Notes: a model not told the origin generated them from the sequence alone. A stretch of DNA of 64,000 nt from Roseobacter sp. MH60115 (GCF_015644665.1 NZ_JADOBQ010000005.1:372001-436000), one strand, 5' to 3'; positions 45,649 to 55,306 are shown, numbered from the stretch's first letter. Made by a program: numbers and translations.

Positions 45649-45981
45649 TCAGGCGTCGTTGCCTTTGGCGGGCAGAGCCTCTGCAAGTGTTTCGTAAGAC
45701 TGTCCGGACGCAACGAGGCATGTCAGGCCGTTGGGCGTCGTGACCGTAATTGTCCAGGTGCCGGTTTCATCCGAGGCAAATACCTCGATCACCGCGTTAT
45801 TGGCACCGAGCCCCATGGACTGACGGGATTCGCCGTAACCCTCGGCCAGCCGGTCGACAACAGCGTCGCGTGGCGCACAATTGCGCGCATTTTGCGCTGC
45901 GGCATCGGTGGTAGAAGCAATATAAAGTGCGGCTGCCGCGCTGAGCGCGCCCAAATGCAGCATCTTGGATATGCGTGTCAT
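45649..45981 (-). CDS. Small exported hypothetical protein
   Basis: 110 residues with a signal peptide (about 1-29, TTDAAAQ) and a compact periplasmic domain. Two cysteines (NCAPRD and LTCLVAS) probably form a disulfide, and WTITVTTPNGLTCLVASGQ near the C-terminus is a typical ending of small Rhodobacterales proteins of this kind. The function is unknown. It is convergent with the TSUP gene and divergent from mcl2. Confidence 0.75.
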   Translation of the reverse strand: MTRISKMLHLGALSAAAALYIASTTDAAAQNARNCAPRDAVVDRLAEGYGESRQSMGLGANNAVIEVFASDETGTWTITVTTPNGLTCLVASGQSYETLAEALPAKGNDA

Positions 45982-46312
45982 AATGTGTCTGCCTTCATGT
46001 CAAAGGCGGCACCCGCTGTCATCTGGCCCAACCGGCTTTACCGGTGATGACCGGGCGGCCCCGGTTCAAGATAAATGCCGTTGATATCACGAGATCAGGT
46101 GCATCCAGCGGCCAGGCCGAAGCAGGGTTTGCCGAGATATCCGACGCAAACACCATCCGCTTTAGGGCTGAAATAATGGTTAATCCGCCGTACGGATATA
46201 GATTGAATTTGAAATTTGCTGCATTGCGGCACAAATCTGCTTGCAGTTTCTTTCAAAAAATGCCCCATTCCGCGCAATTTTGTGACCTGCTGATGAGCGT
46301 GGACCTTTGCCA
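45982..46312. other. Intergenic region upstream of mcl2
   Basis: 331 bases without a convincing gene. It is AT-rich in its right half and should hold the promoter of the mcl2 operon and that of the small exported protein. It contains the 13-mer listed separately at 46219-46231. Confidence 0.5.
46219..46231 (+). promoter_or_regulatory. CTGCATTGCGGCA element upstream of mcl2
   Basis: A 13-bp sequence 82 bp upstream of the mcl2 start, flanked by TTTG on the left and CAAA on the right, which adds dyad symmetry. The identical 13-mer precedes ccr, and a 12-of-13 match precedes ecm. All three belong to the ethylmalonyl-CoA pathway. Confidence 0.6.
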
Positions 46313-47170
46313 ATGACTGTCTCTCAACGCCCTTTGCGTTCTGTTCTCTACATTCCGGGTTCAAAACCTCGGGCACTTGAAAAAGCCCGGAGCTTGCCTG
46401 CGGATGCCATTATATTCGATCTCGAAGACGCTGTGGCACCGGACGAAAAATCAACCGCGCGCAGCACGCTGGCGCAGGCGCTTTCCGACGGCGGTTACGG
46501 TGCGCGCATGAAGATTGTGCGCATCAACGACCTGGGAACCGAATGGGGGGCGGAGGATGCGCGTGCGGTTCTGTCGATGGGGGCAGATGCGGTGTTGCTG
46601 CCCAAGGTAAACGGGCCTGCGGAGCTTGATGCATTGGCAGAGATCACGGGCGATCTGCCGCTGTGGGCAATGATGGAAACGCCCACGGGCATGCTGCGCG
46701 CCGCAGAGATTGCCGCCCATCCGCTGTCGCAGGGCATGGTGATGGGGACAAACGATCTCGCCAAGGACATGGGCACGCGTTTTCGTGTCGACCGCATGCC
46801 GCTCATGACCGGGCTGGGCCTGTGTTTGCTTGCGGCAAAGGCGCACGGCCTGGCCATCATCGATGGGGTCTACAACGCTTTTCGCGATGCGGAGGGGCTT
46901 GCTGCGGAATGCACGCAGGGTCGCGATATGGGGTTTGATGGCAAGACACTGATCCACCCGGCCCAGTTGGATGTCACCAATGCGGCGTTTGCCCCATCCG
47001 AGGAGGAAGTGGACCTCGCCCGTCGCCAGATTGCCGCCTATGATGAAGCCCTTACGAACGGCCAGGCGGTCGCCGTGGTTGACGGGCGCATCGTCGAAAA
47101 TCTGCATGTTGCAACTGCACGCGAAACACTGGCAAAGATGGACGCGATAGCAGCTCTCAACGCGGGGTAA
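46313..47170 (+). CDS. mcl2: CoA-ester lyase family protein, likely (3S)-malyl-CoA thioesterase
   Basis: 285 residues from ATG 46313. HpcH/HpaI aldolase fold with LRSVLYIPGSKPRALEKARS, the metal and CoA region DAIIFDLEDAVAPDEK, and MMETPTGMLRAAEIA. The length and the short N-terminus fit the Mcl2-type thioesterase that releases malate from malyl-CoA, rather than the longer malyl-CoA lyase Mcl1. Citrate-lyase-beta-like activity cannot be excluded. Its operon contains mch, which supports a place in the ethylmalonyl-CoA pathway. Confidence 0.8.
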   Translation: MTVSQRPLRSVLYIPGSKPRALEKARSLPADAIIFDLEDAVAPDEKSTARSTLAQALSDGGYGARMKIVRINDLGTEWGAEDARAVLSMGADAVLLPKVNGPAELDALAEITGDLPLWAMMETPTGMLRAAEIAAHPLSQGMVMGTNDLAKDMGTRFRVDRMPLMTGLGLCLLAAKAHGLAIIDGVYNAFRDAEGLAAECTQGRDMGFDGKTLIHPAQLDVTNAAFAPSEEEVDLARRQIAAYDEALTNGQAVAVVDGRIVENLHVATARETLAKMDAIAALNAG

Positions 47171-47174
47171 GCCA

Positions 47175-47732
47175 ATGACACTTCTCATCGCCGGATTGGT
47201 CCTCTGGACCCTTGTTCACTACTTCAAACGACTGGCCCCGGATCAGCGCGTGGCCCTTGGCGCGCCGGGCAAGGGTCTTGTCGCGCTGGGTGTTGTTGCC
47301 GGGCTCATTCTGATGATCATCGGCTACCGCGCGGCGGATTTCATCCCCGTCTGGCAGCCGCCCGCTTTCATGGTGCATGTCAATAACACGCTGATGTTGT
47401 TGGCGTTCTGGGTCTACGGCTCTAGCGCCGCAAAAGGGGCGAAAGCCTGGCCCGCCTATAGAATCCGGCACCCGCAACTCACCGGGTTCAAGATCTGGAG
47501 CGCGGCGCATCTGCTGGTCAACGGTGATCTCGCATCCATCCTGCTCTTTGGCGGCCTGCTGGCTTGGGCCGTGGGCCAAGTGATCCTGATCAACCGCGCC
47601 GAGCCTGATTGGACGGCACCCGAACCCGCGGGCACCGCGACCTATGTGCGCCTGGCCGTCATTTCGCTTGTCCTCTTTGCACTCGTCGCCGGCATTCACA
47701 TCTGGCTTGGCGTCTGGCCCTTTCCCGTCTGA
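47175..47732 (+). CDS. NnrU-family membrane protein
   Basis: 185 residues with about five hydrophobic helices. The pattern VHYFKRLAPDQR near the N-terminus, RHPQLTGFKIWSAAHLLVNG in the middle and GIHIWLGVWPFPV at the end is that of NnrU/isoprenoid-type membrane proteins. NnrU was named from denitrification clusters, but none is visible here. It begins 4 bp after mcl2, so it is in the same operon. Confidence 0.85.
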   Translation: MTLLIAGLVLWTLVHYFKRLAPDQRVALGAPGKGLVALGVVAGLILMIIGYRAADFIPVWQPPAFMVHVNNTLMLLAFWVYGSSAAKGAKAWPAYRIRHPQLTGFKIWSAAHLLVNGDLASILLFGGLLAWAVGQVILINRAEPDWTAPEPAGTATYVRLAVISLVLFALVAGIHIWLGVWPFPV

Positions 47733-47748
47733 TTTTCGGAGATAGCTC

Positions 47749-47952
47749 ATGAAACTCTACCGCTTCCTCTCTGAGGAGGACACATCGGCCTTCTGCCACA
47801 AGGTAACGGAGGCGTTGAACAAGGGGTGGGAGCTGCACGGCAGCCCGACGCAAACCTGGGACCACGCCGCAGGTGTCATGCGCTGCGGACAGGCGGTGCT
47901 GAAAGAGGTGGACGGGACCTACACGCCCGACACCAAGCTGGGGGCGCAGTGA
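47749..47952 (+). CDS. DUF1737 protein
   Basis: 67 residues. The protein starts MKLYRFLSEEDTSAFCHKV and contains ALNKGWELHGSPTQTWD, typical of DUF1737, a family of small proteins of unknown role. Its stop overlaps the mch start (TGATG), and it follows nnrU by 16 bp, so it is part of the mcl2-mch operon. Confidence 0.85.
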   Translation: MKLYRFLSEEDTSAFCHKVTEALNKGWELHGSPTQTWDHAAGVMRCGQAVLKEVDGTYTPDTKLGAQ

Positions 47953-48986
47953 TGGGGGTGAAGACCAACGCGGGCCGGTTTTTTGAAGACTATGCCGTCG
48001 GCCAGATGATCCATCACGCGGTGCCGCGCACGGTCAAGATGGGTGAGCGCGCGCTCTACCACATGCTCTACCCCGCACGTCACGCGCTCTATTCCTCAGA
48101 TCAGTTTGCGCAAAGCTGCGGGCTGCCGTTCAGCCCGCTCGACGACATGATCGCCTTCCACGTTGTCTTCGGCAAGACCGTGCCGGATGTGTCGCTGAAC
48201 GCGGTGGCGAACCTCGGCTATGCCCAAGGCCGCTGGATCACGCCGGTCTGGCCCGGGGACACGCTGCGCTCGGTCTCCGAGGTGATCGGGGTCAAGCAGA
48301 ACTCCAACGGTAAGACCGGGGTGGTCTGGGTGCGCACCACCGGCCTCAACCAGCACGACGAGACGGTGCTGGAGTATGTGCGCTGGGTCATGGTGCGCAA
48401 ACGCCACACGGATGCGCCCGCGCCGGAGACGGTAGTACCCGATCTGCCCAAGGCCGTGGCGGCAGAGGATCTGGTGATCCCGAAGGGCCTCGATTTCACC
48501 AACTACGATTGCACGCTGGCGGGTGAGCCACATCGCTGGGGTGACTACGCCATCGGCGAGCAGATCGACCACGTGGACGGTGTGACCGTCGAAGAGGCGG
48601 AACACATGATGGCCACGCGGCTTTGGCAGAACACCGCCAAGGTGCATTTCGATACCTCCGCCCGGCCCGACGGATCCCGCTTGATCTACGGCGGTCACGT
48701 GATTTCTATGGCGCGCACGCTCAGCTTCAACGGGCTGGCCAATGCGCAGATGGTGGTGGGGCTGAACGGGGGGGCGCATGCCAATCCCTGTCTTGCCGGC
48801 GACACCATTCGCGCGTGGTCCGAAGTGCTCGACAAGGCCGAGACATCTGCGCCGGGTGTCGGCGCGCTGCGCCTGCGGCTGGTGGCGACAAAGGGCGGCG
48901 ATCCCTTCACGCTGAAAGGCGAGGATGGGAAGTATCTGTCTGATGTTCTGCTCGATCTGGACTACTGGGCGCTGATTCCGACGTAG
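47952..48986 (+). CDS. mch: Mesaconyl-CoA hydratase
   Basis: 344 residues from ATG 47952. Double MaoC-like hydratase: the first half carries GRFFEDYAVGQMIHHAVPRT, the second GEPHRWGDYAIGEQIDHVDG and an IYGGHVISMARTLSFNGLAN block. The length and order match Mch enzymes that hydrate mesaconyl-C1-CoA to beta-methylmalyl-CoA in the ethylmalonyl-CoA pathway. The upstream frame into DUF1737 is a shadow. It is the last gene of the operon. Confidence 0.92.
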   Translation: MGVKTNAGRFFEDYAVGQMIHHAVPRTVKMGERALYHMLYPARHALYSSDQFAQSCGLPFSPLDDMIAFHVVFGKTVPDVSLNAVANLGYAQGRWITPVWPGDTLRSVSEVIGVKQNSNGKTGVVWVRTTGLNQHDETVLEYVRWVMVRKRHTDAPAPETVVPDLPKAVAAEDLVIPKGLDFTNYDCTLAGEPHRWGDYAIGEQIDHVDGVTVEEAEHMMATRLWQNTAKVHFDTSARPDGSRLIYGGHVISMARTLSFNGLANAQMVVGLNGGAHANPCLAGDTIRAWSEVLDKAETSAPGVGALRLRLVATKGGDPFTLKGEDGKYLSDVLLDLDYWALIPT

Positions 48987-49010
48987 AAACCGCAAAGGGA
49001 GGGACAGGCG

Positions 49011-49727
49011 ATGGTGAGGCGGACAATTTTGGCAGGGGTGCTGGCGGTCGTGGCGGCCACGTCGGCTGCTGCGCAATCGCGCGAGGATGATTTCGTGGCG
49101 GCGAACGTGCTGGCCATTCTCTACCACGAACTTGGCCACGCCCTGATCGACATCCTGAACCTGCCGGTTTTCGGTCAGGAAGAGGACGCAGCGGACGTGC
49201 TTAGCGTCCTGCTGATCCATGACCTCTACGAAGAAGAGGCCGCTGCGGGCATTATCTATGATGCGGCTTTTGGTTTCCTCGGAGAGGCGGAAGGGAACGA
49301 GCCTGCCCCCTGGGATGTGCACGGCCCCGATCTGCAGCGCTACTACACCATGGTTTGCCTGTTTTACGGTGCCAATCCAGAGGCCCGCGAGGCGCTGGCA
49401 ATCGAACTGGATTTGCCGGAGGAGCGGGCCGAAACCTGCGTTGAGGAGTTCGAGCTTGCCTATGACAGCTGGGGTCCGGTGCTGGACGGGATCACGGCGG
49501 AGGAGCCTGGCGTATCGATGGTACTCCAGAGCGCGGATGACACGCTGATTGGCCAGTTGATGGTTGATGAGGTCCGCGCGCTGAACGAAGACTTCGATCT
49601 ACCAGAGACTCTGACCCTCCGGGCTGAGGTCTGTGGCGAGGCCAACGGTTTTTACGATCCGGGAACGCGCGAGATCATCATTTGCAGTGAATTGGATGGT
49701 TATCTGCGGTCACTGGCGGAATTCTGA
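49011..49727 (+). CDS. DUF4344-type exported metallopeptidase-like protein
   Basis: 238 residues. A signal peptide (about 1-21, SAAAQS) is followed by a conserved HELGH zinc motif (39-43), an acidic body rich in Glu and Asp, and two late cysteines. The motif and size fit the DUF4344 family of putative periplasmic metallopeptidases. Substrates are unknown. It lies 24 bp after mch on the same strand and could be transcribed with it. Confidence 0.85.
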   Translation: MVRRTILAGVLAVVAATSAAAQSREDDFVAANVLAILYHELGHALIDILNLPVFGQEEDAADVLSVLLIHDLYEEEAAAGIIYDAAFGFLGEAEGNEPAPWDVHGPDLQRYYTMVCLFYGANPEAREALAIELDLPEERAETCVEEFELAYDSWGPVLDGITAEEPGVSMVLQSADDTLIGQLMVDEVRALNEDFDLPETLTLRAEVCGEANGFYDPGTREIIICSELDGYLRSLAEF

Positions 49728-49781
49728 GGCCCCTTAGAAAAATGATCTGGGATTGGCGGCCAGTTTGCGTAGTCTGGCCCA

Positions 49782-50447
49782 ATGAAACGGCTGATCTCCT
49801 CTCTGGTGATGATGGTCCTCGGCGGGCAGGGCGCGCTTGCCTGCCAGCTGGCGCTGGTGCTCGCCGTTGATGTATCGGGATCCGTCGACAGCCGCGAATA
49901 TGACATCCAGATGCAGGGGCTGGCCGCGGCGTTGCGCGACGGCACCGTTGTCGATGCACTGATCGAGCAGGAGGCGCAGGTCACGTTGATCCAGTGGACC
50001 GGCTCTTCCCGCCAGCGGCAGACTGTGCCCTGGACGCAGATCCGGACCGATGTCGACGTGACGGCGCTGGCGGAGATCATCGCCACCAACCGCCGGGTGT
50101 GGCGCAACTACTCTACGGCCATCGGCGAAGCGCTTGTGGCGGCTGAGGCCGCCCTGATCGAAGTGCCGGAGTGTACCCGCAAGGTCGTGGATGTTTCCGG
50201 TGATGGCATTTCCAATGAAGGCGTATTGCCCCTGACCCGACATCCGGCGCTCTCGGCCATGGGCGTGACGGTGAACGCGCTGGCGATCGAGACCGATGAG
50301 GGCGACCTGACCGGCTGGTTTTATGAAAACCTGATCCTGGGCGACGGCGCATTCGTGATCACCGCTGATGGGTTTGAGGATTATCCTGCGCAGATCAGAC
50401 GCAAATTACAGCGCGAGACCACGCGACAGCTCAGCTACCTGCCATAA
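49782..50447 (+). CDS. DUF1194 exported von Willebrand-type protein
   Basis: 221 residues with a signal peptide (about 1-20) and a vWFA-like domain containing the MIDAS motif DVSGS (30-34) and the later VDVSGDGISNEG block. The DUF1194 family is common in Alphaproteobacteria, probably periplasmic, function unknown. It is followed by the paired palindromes and sdhC promoter region starting right after its stop. Confidence 0.87.
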   Translation: MKRLISSLVMMVLGGQGALACQLALVLAVDVSGSVDSREYDIQMQGLAAALRDGTVVDALIEQEAQVTLIQWTGSSRQRQTVPWTQIRTDVDVTALAEIIATNRRVWRNYSTAIGEALVAAEAALIEVPECTRKVVDVSGDGISNEGVLPLTRHPALSAMGVTVNALAIETDEGDLTGWFYENLILGDGAFVITADGFEDYPAQIRRKLQRETTRQLSYLP

Positions 50448-50478
50448 TGTGATCACGCGCTGTTCTCGTGTGATCACA
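50448..50478 (+). promoter_or_regulatory. Paired TGTGATCAC palindromes upstream of sdhC
   Basis: TGTGATCACG at 50448-50457 and TGTGATCACA at 50469-50478 are spaced 21 bp start to start, with an 11-nt spacer, exactly as upstream of sucC. The right copy ends 126 bp before the sdhC start. Only one base differs from the perfect palindrome. It is probably the operator of the sdh operon. Confidence 0.75.
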
Positions 50479-50603
50479 AATAACGGCAAGTTAATGATTT
50501 TTGTACAAAACGCGCCAATTAACCGCGCCTTGAGGCGGCGCAGACACGTGACAAGCCCGCAATAAGCAGTAAAAAGAAATGCAGGGAACAAAAGGAATCT
50601 CAC

Positions 50604-50987
50604 ATGGCTGATGTCAATCGGGGCAACCGCCCCTTGTCGCCGCATCTGACGATTTATCGTCCGCAGCTGACCTCCATGACCTCCATTCTGACGCGCATCA
50701 CCGGCAATGCGCTTCTGATCTCTTCCTTGTTGATTGTCTGGTGGTTTCTGGCAGCCGCGACCTCACCCGAGTATTTCGCCTATGCGGATGGCGTGCTGAC
50801 CAGCTGGTTCGGTGATCTGGTGATGACCCTGTCTCTTTGGGGGCTGTGGTATCACACGCTGGCGGGGCTGCGGCATCTGATCTGGGATCAGGGCATCGGC
50901 CTCGATCTCGATACCGCCTACAAACTTGGTTACGTGGTGATCGGCGGCTCGGTGCTGCTGACCCTGCTGACCATCGTGATCATATAA
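50604..50987 (+). CDS. sdhC: Succinate dehydrogenase cytochrome b556 subunit
   Basis: 127 residues. The protein begins with the family block NRPLSPHLTIYRPQLTSMTS, has three membrane helices, and carries histidines H84 and H91 in LWYHTLAGLRHLIWD, one of which is the heme ligand. It anchors the complex and binds quinone with SdhD. First gene of sdhCDA-lipoprotein-sdhB. Confidence 0.96.
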   Translation: MADVNRGNRPLSPHLTIYRPQLTSMTSILTRITGNALLISSLLIVWWFLAAATSPEYFAYADGVLTSWFGDLVMTLSLWGLWYHTLAGLRHLIWDQGIGLDLDTAYKLGYVVIGGSVLLTLLTIVII

Positions 50988-50997
50988 GGGGGCCGCC

Positions 50998-51369
50998 ATG
51001 AGCTATCTCACAGACCGCAAGCGCGCCGTGGGTCTCGGGTCCGCGAAAACCGGGACAGAGCATCACTGGTCGATGACCGTCAGTTCCGGTGCCCTGCTGA
51101 TCCTGATCCCTCTTTTTGTCTTTACCTTTGGCCCGATGCTGGGCGCTTCGTATGAAGAGGTCACCGCCTACTTTAACCGCCCGTTCCCCGCAGTTGTTGC
51201 CGGGCTGACCATCATCGTGACCTTCAAACATTTCGCCGGAGGTGTGCAGGCGCTGATCGAGGACTATGTGCATGGGTTGGCGCAGAAAGTTGCCATCGTT
51301 GTGATGACCTGTGTCAGCTACGCGGCCATGGCCGTGGGCCTTTACGCAATCGTGCGGCTCGCACTCTGA
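50998..51369 (+). CDS. sdhD: Succinate dehydrogenase membrane anchor subunit
   Basis: 123 residues with three membrane helices. The N-terminus reads YLTDRKRAVGLGSAKTGTEH, and the KHFAGGVQALIEDYVHG block carries the second heme-region histidine and the conserved Asp-Tyr pair. It forms the quinone pocket with SdhC. It is spaced 10 bp from sdhC and 50 bp from sdhA. Confidence 0.95.
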   Translation: MSYLTDRKRAVGLGSAKTGTEHHWSMTVSSGALLILIPLFVFTFGPMLGASYEEVTAYFNRPFPAVVAGLTIIVTFKHFAGGVQALIEDYVHGLAQKVAIVVMTCVSYAAMAVGLYAIVRLAL

Positions 51370-51419
51370 CCCCAATGACCGTGCAGGCGGGGCCCGCACG
51401 AGACCCAGGAGACTGATCC

Positions 51420-53225
51420 ATGGCTGAATACGAATACGAAACACATGAATACGACGTCGTGGTGGTCGGAGCCGGCGGCGCCGGGTTGCGGGCGACGCTC
51501 GGCATGGCCGAACAGGGGCTGCGCACGGCCTGCGTGACCAAGGTCTTTCCAACACGGTCTCATACGGTGGCCGCCCAGGGTGGTATCGCAGCGTCACTGG
51601 CCAACATGGGCCCCGACACCTGGCAGTGGCACATGTACGACACGGTCAAGGGGTCTGACTGGCTGGGCGACACTGACGCGATGGAATACCTCGCCCGCGA
51701 GGCGCCCAAGGCGGTTTATGAGTTGGAACACTACGGCGTGCCATTCTCGCGCACCGAAGAGGGCAAAATCTATCAGCGTCCCTTTGGCGGGCACACGACG
51801 GAATTCGGCGAAGGCCCTGCGGTGCAGCGCACCTGCGCCGCCGCCGACCGGACCGGCCATGCGATCCTGCACACGCTTTATGGCCAGTCGCTGAAGAACA
51901 ACGCGGAATTTTACATCGAATACTTCGCCATCGACCTGATCATGTCCGAGGACGGCGTCTGCCAGGGCGTGCTCTGCTGGAAACTGGATGACGGCACGCT
52001 GCACCTCTTTGCCTCCAAGATGGTTGTTCTGGCCACGGGGGGGTATGGCCGGGCGTATTTCTCCGCCACCTCGGCACACACTTGCACCGGCGATGGCGGC
52101 GGCATGACGGCGCGGGCCGGGTTGCCGCTGCAAGACATGGAGTTCGTGCAGTTCCACCCCACCGGCATCTATGGCGCGGGCTGCCTGATCACCGAAGGCG
52201 CGCGCGGCGAGGGCGGCTACCTCACCAACTCCGAAGGCGAACGCTTCATGGAGCGCTATGCGCCGCAGTACAAAGACCTCGCGCCGCGTGATTACGTCTC
52301 CCGCTGCATGACCATGGAGATCCGCGAGGGCCGGGGCGTCGGCAAGAACGGCGACCACATTCACCTGAACCTCAATCACCTGCCGCCCGAGACGCTGAAA
52401 CTGCGCCTGCCGGGTATCTCGGAGAGCGCCCGCATCTTCGCAGGCGTGAACCTCAACAAGGAGCCGATCCCGGTGCTGCCCACGGTGCACTATAATATGG
52501 GCGGTATTCCCACGAACTACTGGGGCGAGGTGTTGGCACCGACGAAAGATGACCCCGACCGCGTCTCGCCCGGCCTGATGGCCGTGGGTGAGGCAGGTTG
52601 TGCCTCCGTGCACGGGGCGAACCGCCTGGGCTCCAACTCGCTGATTGACCTCGTGGTCTTTGGCCGCGCCGCCGCCATCCGCGCGGGCAAGGTGGTCGAC
52701 CCCGACAGCGCCGTGCCCACGCCCAATGCCGCCTCGGTGCAGGCCGCGCTCGACCGTTTCGACAACACCCGCTACGCGAAGGGCCACACGCCGACCGCCG
52801 AGCTGCGGCTTGAAATGCAGCAATGCATGCAGAAAGACGCCGCCGTTTTCCGCGCCAATGAGACGCTGGCCGAAGGGAAGACCGCGATGGAAGACGTGGC
52901 GGACAAATGGTCCGACGTCGGCGTGACCGACCGTAGCCTGGTGTGGAACTCCGACCTGATGGAGACGCTGGAACTGGCGAACCTCATTCCCAACGCCGTC
53001 GCCACCATCACCGGGGCTGAGGCGCGCAAGGAGAGCCGCGGGGCGCATGCCCATGAGGATCACCCCGAACGCGATGATCAGAACTGGCGCAAGCACTCGC
53101 TGATCTGGTTCAAGGGCAACAAGGCGTCTTTGGGCTATCGCGGCGTGCACGAGCAACCGCTCACCAGCCACAATGACGGCGGGATCGACCCCAAGAAAAT
53201 CGCGCCCAAGAAGCGGACCTTCTGA
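51420..53225 (+). CDS. sdhA: Succinate dehydrogenase flavoprotein subunit
   Basis: 601 residues. The FAD site is [14 protein letters not shown] (15-28), and the covalently flavinylated histidine is H48 in [11 protein letters not shown]. The catalytic region includes [11 protein letters not shown]. The C-terminal helical domain is complete. It oxidises succinate to fumarate. Its stop overlaps the ATG of a small lipoprotein gene by one base. Confidence 0.97.
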   Translation: MAEYEYETHEYDVVVVGAGGAGLRATLGMAEQGLRTACVTKVFPTRSHTVAAQGGIAASLANMGPDTWQWHMYDTVKGSDWLGDTDAMEYLAREAPKAVYELEHYGVPFSRTEEGKIYQRPFGGHTTEFGEGPAVQRTCAAADRTGHAILHTLYGQSLKNNAEFYIEYFAIDLIMSEDGVCQGVLCWKLDDGTLHLFASKMVVLATGGYGRAYFSATSAHTCTGDGGGMTARAGLPLQDMEFVQFHPTGIYGAGCLITEGARGEGGYLTNSEGERFMERYAPQYKDLAPRDYVSRCMTMEIREGRGVGKNGDHIHLNLNHLPPETLKLRLPGISESARIFAGVNLNKEPIPVLPTVHYNMGGIPTNYWGEVLAPTKDDPDRVSPGLMAVGEAGCASVHGANRLGSNSLIDLVVFGRAAAIRAGKVVDPDSAVPTPNAASVQAALDRFDNTRYAKGHTPTAELRLEMQQCMQKDAAVFRANETLAEGKTAMEDVADKWSDVGVTDRSLVWNSDLMETLELANLIPNAVATITGAEARKESRGAHAHEDHPERDDQNWRKHSLIWFKGNKASLGYRGVHEQPLTSHNDGGIDPKKIAPKKRTF

Positions 53226-53557
53226 TGCGCCTGCCTTTGATCTTATGCGCCGCTCTCGCGCTTTCGGCTTGTGTTGAAATCCAGCAAGCGACCGACCGCG
53301 CGGGCCGGGATACGGCCAAAACCGTGCTGCCCGAGGCCCTCGCCGTCTATTTCCCGCAGGTGCCCAAAGCGCTGTTTACGCCATTTACAAACTGTGTGGT
53401 GGACAATGCCGATGCCGCTGAAGTGCAGGCGCTGGCTGCGGATGCCATCACCGGGGTCGATCAGGGCACGGCGGACACCATTCGCACGGTACTTGCCCGC
53501 CCCGAAACCCAGAATTGCCTGCGTGCTGCCGCTCCGACGGCGCTCGGCACGCTCTAG
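53225..53557 (+). CDS. Small lipoprotein between sdhA and sdhB
   Basis: 110 residues. The leader ends in a lipobox (ALSAC, Cys16), and the mature part is helical with two further cysteines (NCVVDNADAAEVQALAADA and NCLRAAAPTALG). The ATG overlaps the sdhA stop, and sdhB follows 21 bp later, so it is translated within the sdh operon. The function is unknown; a role in assembly or membrane association of the complex is a guess from position only. Confidence 0.8.
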   Translation: MRLPLILCAALALSACVEIQQATDRAGRDTAKTVLPEALAVYFPQVPKALFTPFTNCVVDNADAAEVQALAADAITGVDQGTADTIRTVLARPETQNCLRAAAPTALGTL

Positions 53558-53578
53558 ACCGAACAGGAGACCGCAGAC

Positions 53579-54358
53579 ATGGTTCAACTGACCCTGCCCA
53601 AGAACTCCCGCATGACTAAGGGCAAGACATGGCCCAAGCCCGAGGGCGCGAACAACCTCCGGAAATTCCAGATCTACCGCTGGAACCCGGATGACGGTGA
53701 AAACCCCCGGGTCGACACCTATTTCGTTGATCTGGACAGCTGCGGCCCGATGATCCTGGACGCGCTGATCAAGATCAAGAACGAGATCGACCCGACACTG
53801 ACCTTCCGCCGCTCCTGCCGGGAAGGCATTTGCGGCTCCTGTGCGATGAACATCGACGGGATCAACACGCTGGCCTGTATCTATGGCATGGATGAAGTGA
53901 AGGGCGACGTGCGCATCTACCCGCTGCCGCATATGCCGGTGGTCAAGGACCTGATCCCGGACCTCACGCATTTCTACGCCCAGCACGCCAGCATCATGCC
54001 CTGGCTGGAGACCAAGACGAACCGTCCGGCCAAGGAGTGGAAACAGTCCATCGAAGATCGCAAGAAACTCGATGGCTTGTATGAATGCGTCATGTGCGCC
54101 TCCTGCTCCACCTCCTGCCCGAGCTACTGGTGGAACGGTGACCGCTACCTCGGGCCAGCAGCGCTCCTGCACGCCTACCGCTGGATCATCGACAGCCGCG
54201 ACGAGGCCACGGGCGAGCGGCTGGATGATCTCGAAGATCCGTTCAAACTCTACCGCTGCCACACCATCATGAACTGCGCCAAGACCTGCCCCAAGGGGCT
54301 CAACCCAGCTGAGGCGATTGCCAATATCAAGAAGATGATGGTCGAACGCCGGGTGTGA
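53579..54358 (+). CDS. sdhB: Succinate dehydrogenase iron-sulfur subunit
   Basis: 259 residues. The 2Fe-2S ligands are in [16 protein letters not shown] and TLAC, the 4Fe-4S in [12 protein letters not shown], and the 3Fe-4S in [17 protein letters not shown]. All expected cysteines are present. It passes electrons from SdhA to the membrane quinone site. Last gene of the operon; convergent with the VPLPA-CTERM gene 69 bp away. Confidence 0.97.
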   Translation: MVQLTLPKNSRMTKGKTWPKPEGANNLRKFQIYRWNPDDGENPRVDTYFVDLDSCGPMILDALIKIKNEIDPTLTFRRSCREGICGSCAMNIDGINTLACIYGMDEVKGDVRIYPLPHMPVVKDLIPDLTHFYAQHASIMPWLETKTNRPAKEWKQSIEDRKKLDGLYECVMCASCSTSCPSYWWNGDRYLGPAALLHAYRWIIDSRDEATGERLDDLEDPFKLYRCHTIMNCAKTCPKGLNPAEAIANIKKMMVERRV

Positions 54359-54427
54359 GCCCGGCATTCGTGGTGGTTGACGTGGAGCCCTTCAGCACCT
54401 GCTCTGATCCGGGGGTGCTGGTCGGGG

Positions 54428-55153
54428 TCATGCCTGGGGTGATGTACGGTTTGCCTTGCGTCGCAGCATTCCGACCGCCGAGAGCGCTGTCAGACACAGG
54501 AAGAACCCGGCTGGCAAGGGAACCGGCGCGACTGCGGGGGTGAAGTCTCCCGAGATCGCGGTGTTGTCCGTGTCCTGGATGAACGAAAACGACCGCCCTG
54601 CAGCCAGACCGCCCAGGCCGCTGAAATCCACGGTCATTGCGCCGTAGAGGTCACCCGCATGCGCCGTGTCCGTCAGGCTGATCGGGCGGGAGAAGAGCAC
54701 GGAAACCTCTCCGGGCGTCTTGTCGTTTGTTGTGAAGCCGCGCCCGTAGGCACTGCCGGATGTGCCGACCGACGCGCCGATGATATCGAAGATGGTATCA
54801 CCCGGAACACCGTCAATTTGCAGAGACTGCAGCCTGCCCTGCGAGACGGCGACTACAAAAGGGCTGGAAAAGCTTGACGTGCCGTCGAGCGAGAGGGAGA
54901 ACCAGCCCCCGTCGGCCACGCCCGATTTTGCGCCGTTTGCCAGAAAAGTGGCCTTGCGCTTAGCACCTTTTTCAAAAATCCCGGTGATCTGCATACCGTC
55001 CATGTCAGCACCGCTGGTCGTGTATCCGCTGATGCCCGAGGTGCTGGCGGCACCAATCTTGTCGGTTTCTATGGAGATGGTTGCCGCCTGGGACAGGCCT
55101 GCCATCGACAAGTAGGCGGCAACAGGCAGGGTTAGAAATGTGAACGTCTTCAT
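54428..55153 (-). CDS. VPLPA-CTERM sorting-signal protein
   Basis: 241 residues from ATG 55153 (MKTFTFLTLPVAAYLSMAGL, signal peptide to about 23). A beta-rich Ser/Gly/Thr body is followed by a C-terminal VPLPA motif, a hydrophobic helix (GFFLCLTALSAVGML) and basic residues. This is the tripartite signal read by exosortase-like enzymes in Rhodobacterales. No exosortase is nearby. It is likely an exported surface or matrix protein of unknown role. Confidence 0.85.
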   Translation of the reverse strand: MKTFTFLTLPVAAYLSMAGLSQAATISIETDKIGAASTSGISGYTTSGADMDGMQITGIFEKGAKRKATFLANGAKSGVADGGWFSLSLDGTSSFSSPFVVAVSQGRLQSLQIDGVPGDTIFDIIGASVGTSGSAYGRGFTTNDKTPGEVSVLFSRPISLTDTAHAGDLYGAMTVDFSGLGGLAAGRSFSFIQDTDNTAISGDFTPAVAPVPLPAGFFLCLTALSAVGMLRRKANRTSPQA

Positions 55154-55306
55154 GGGAATACTCCTCAATTTGTGTCTGACGTCACATCTAACCAAGCGGA
55201 AGGAACGGCGCGATTGAGCTTTCGGACAGAACAGATACTCATTCGCGCGCCTTCTACTCAAAAGGATATCTTCGGGCCGATGGACAGCACGGCCCGCAGC
55301 CCCTAA

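Noticed and set aside
51594-53171. 525-codon minus-strand ORF opposite sdhA
   Set aside because: Shadow of sdhA, with no family-like sequence.
54393-54420. 7-bp hairpin between sdhB and the VPLPA-CTERM gene as a terminator
   Set aside because: The stem is short, the loop is 14 nt and there is no T tract on either strand.
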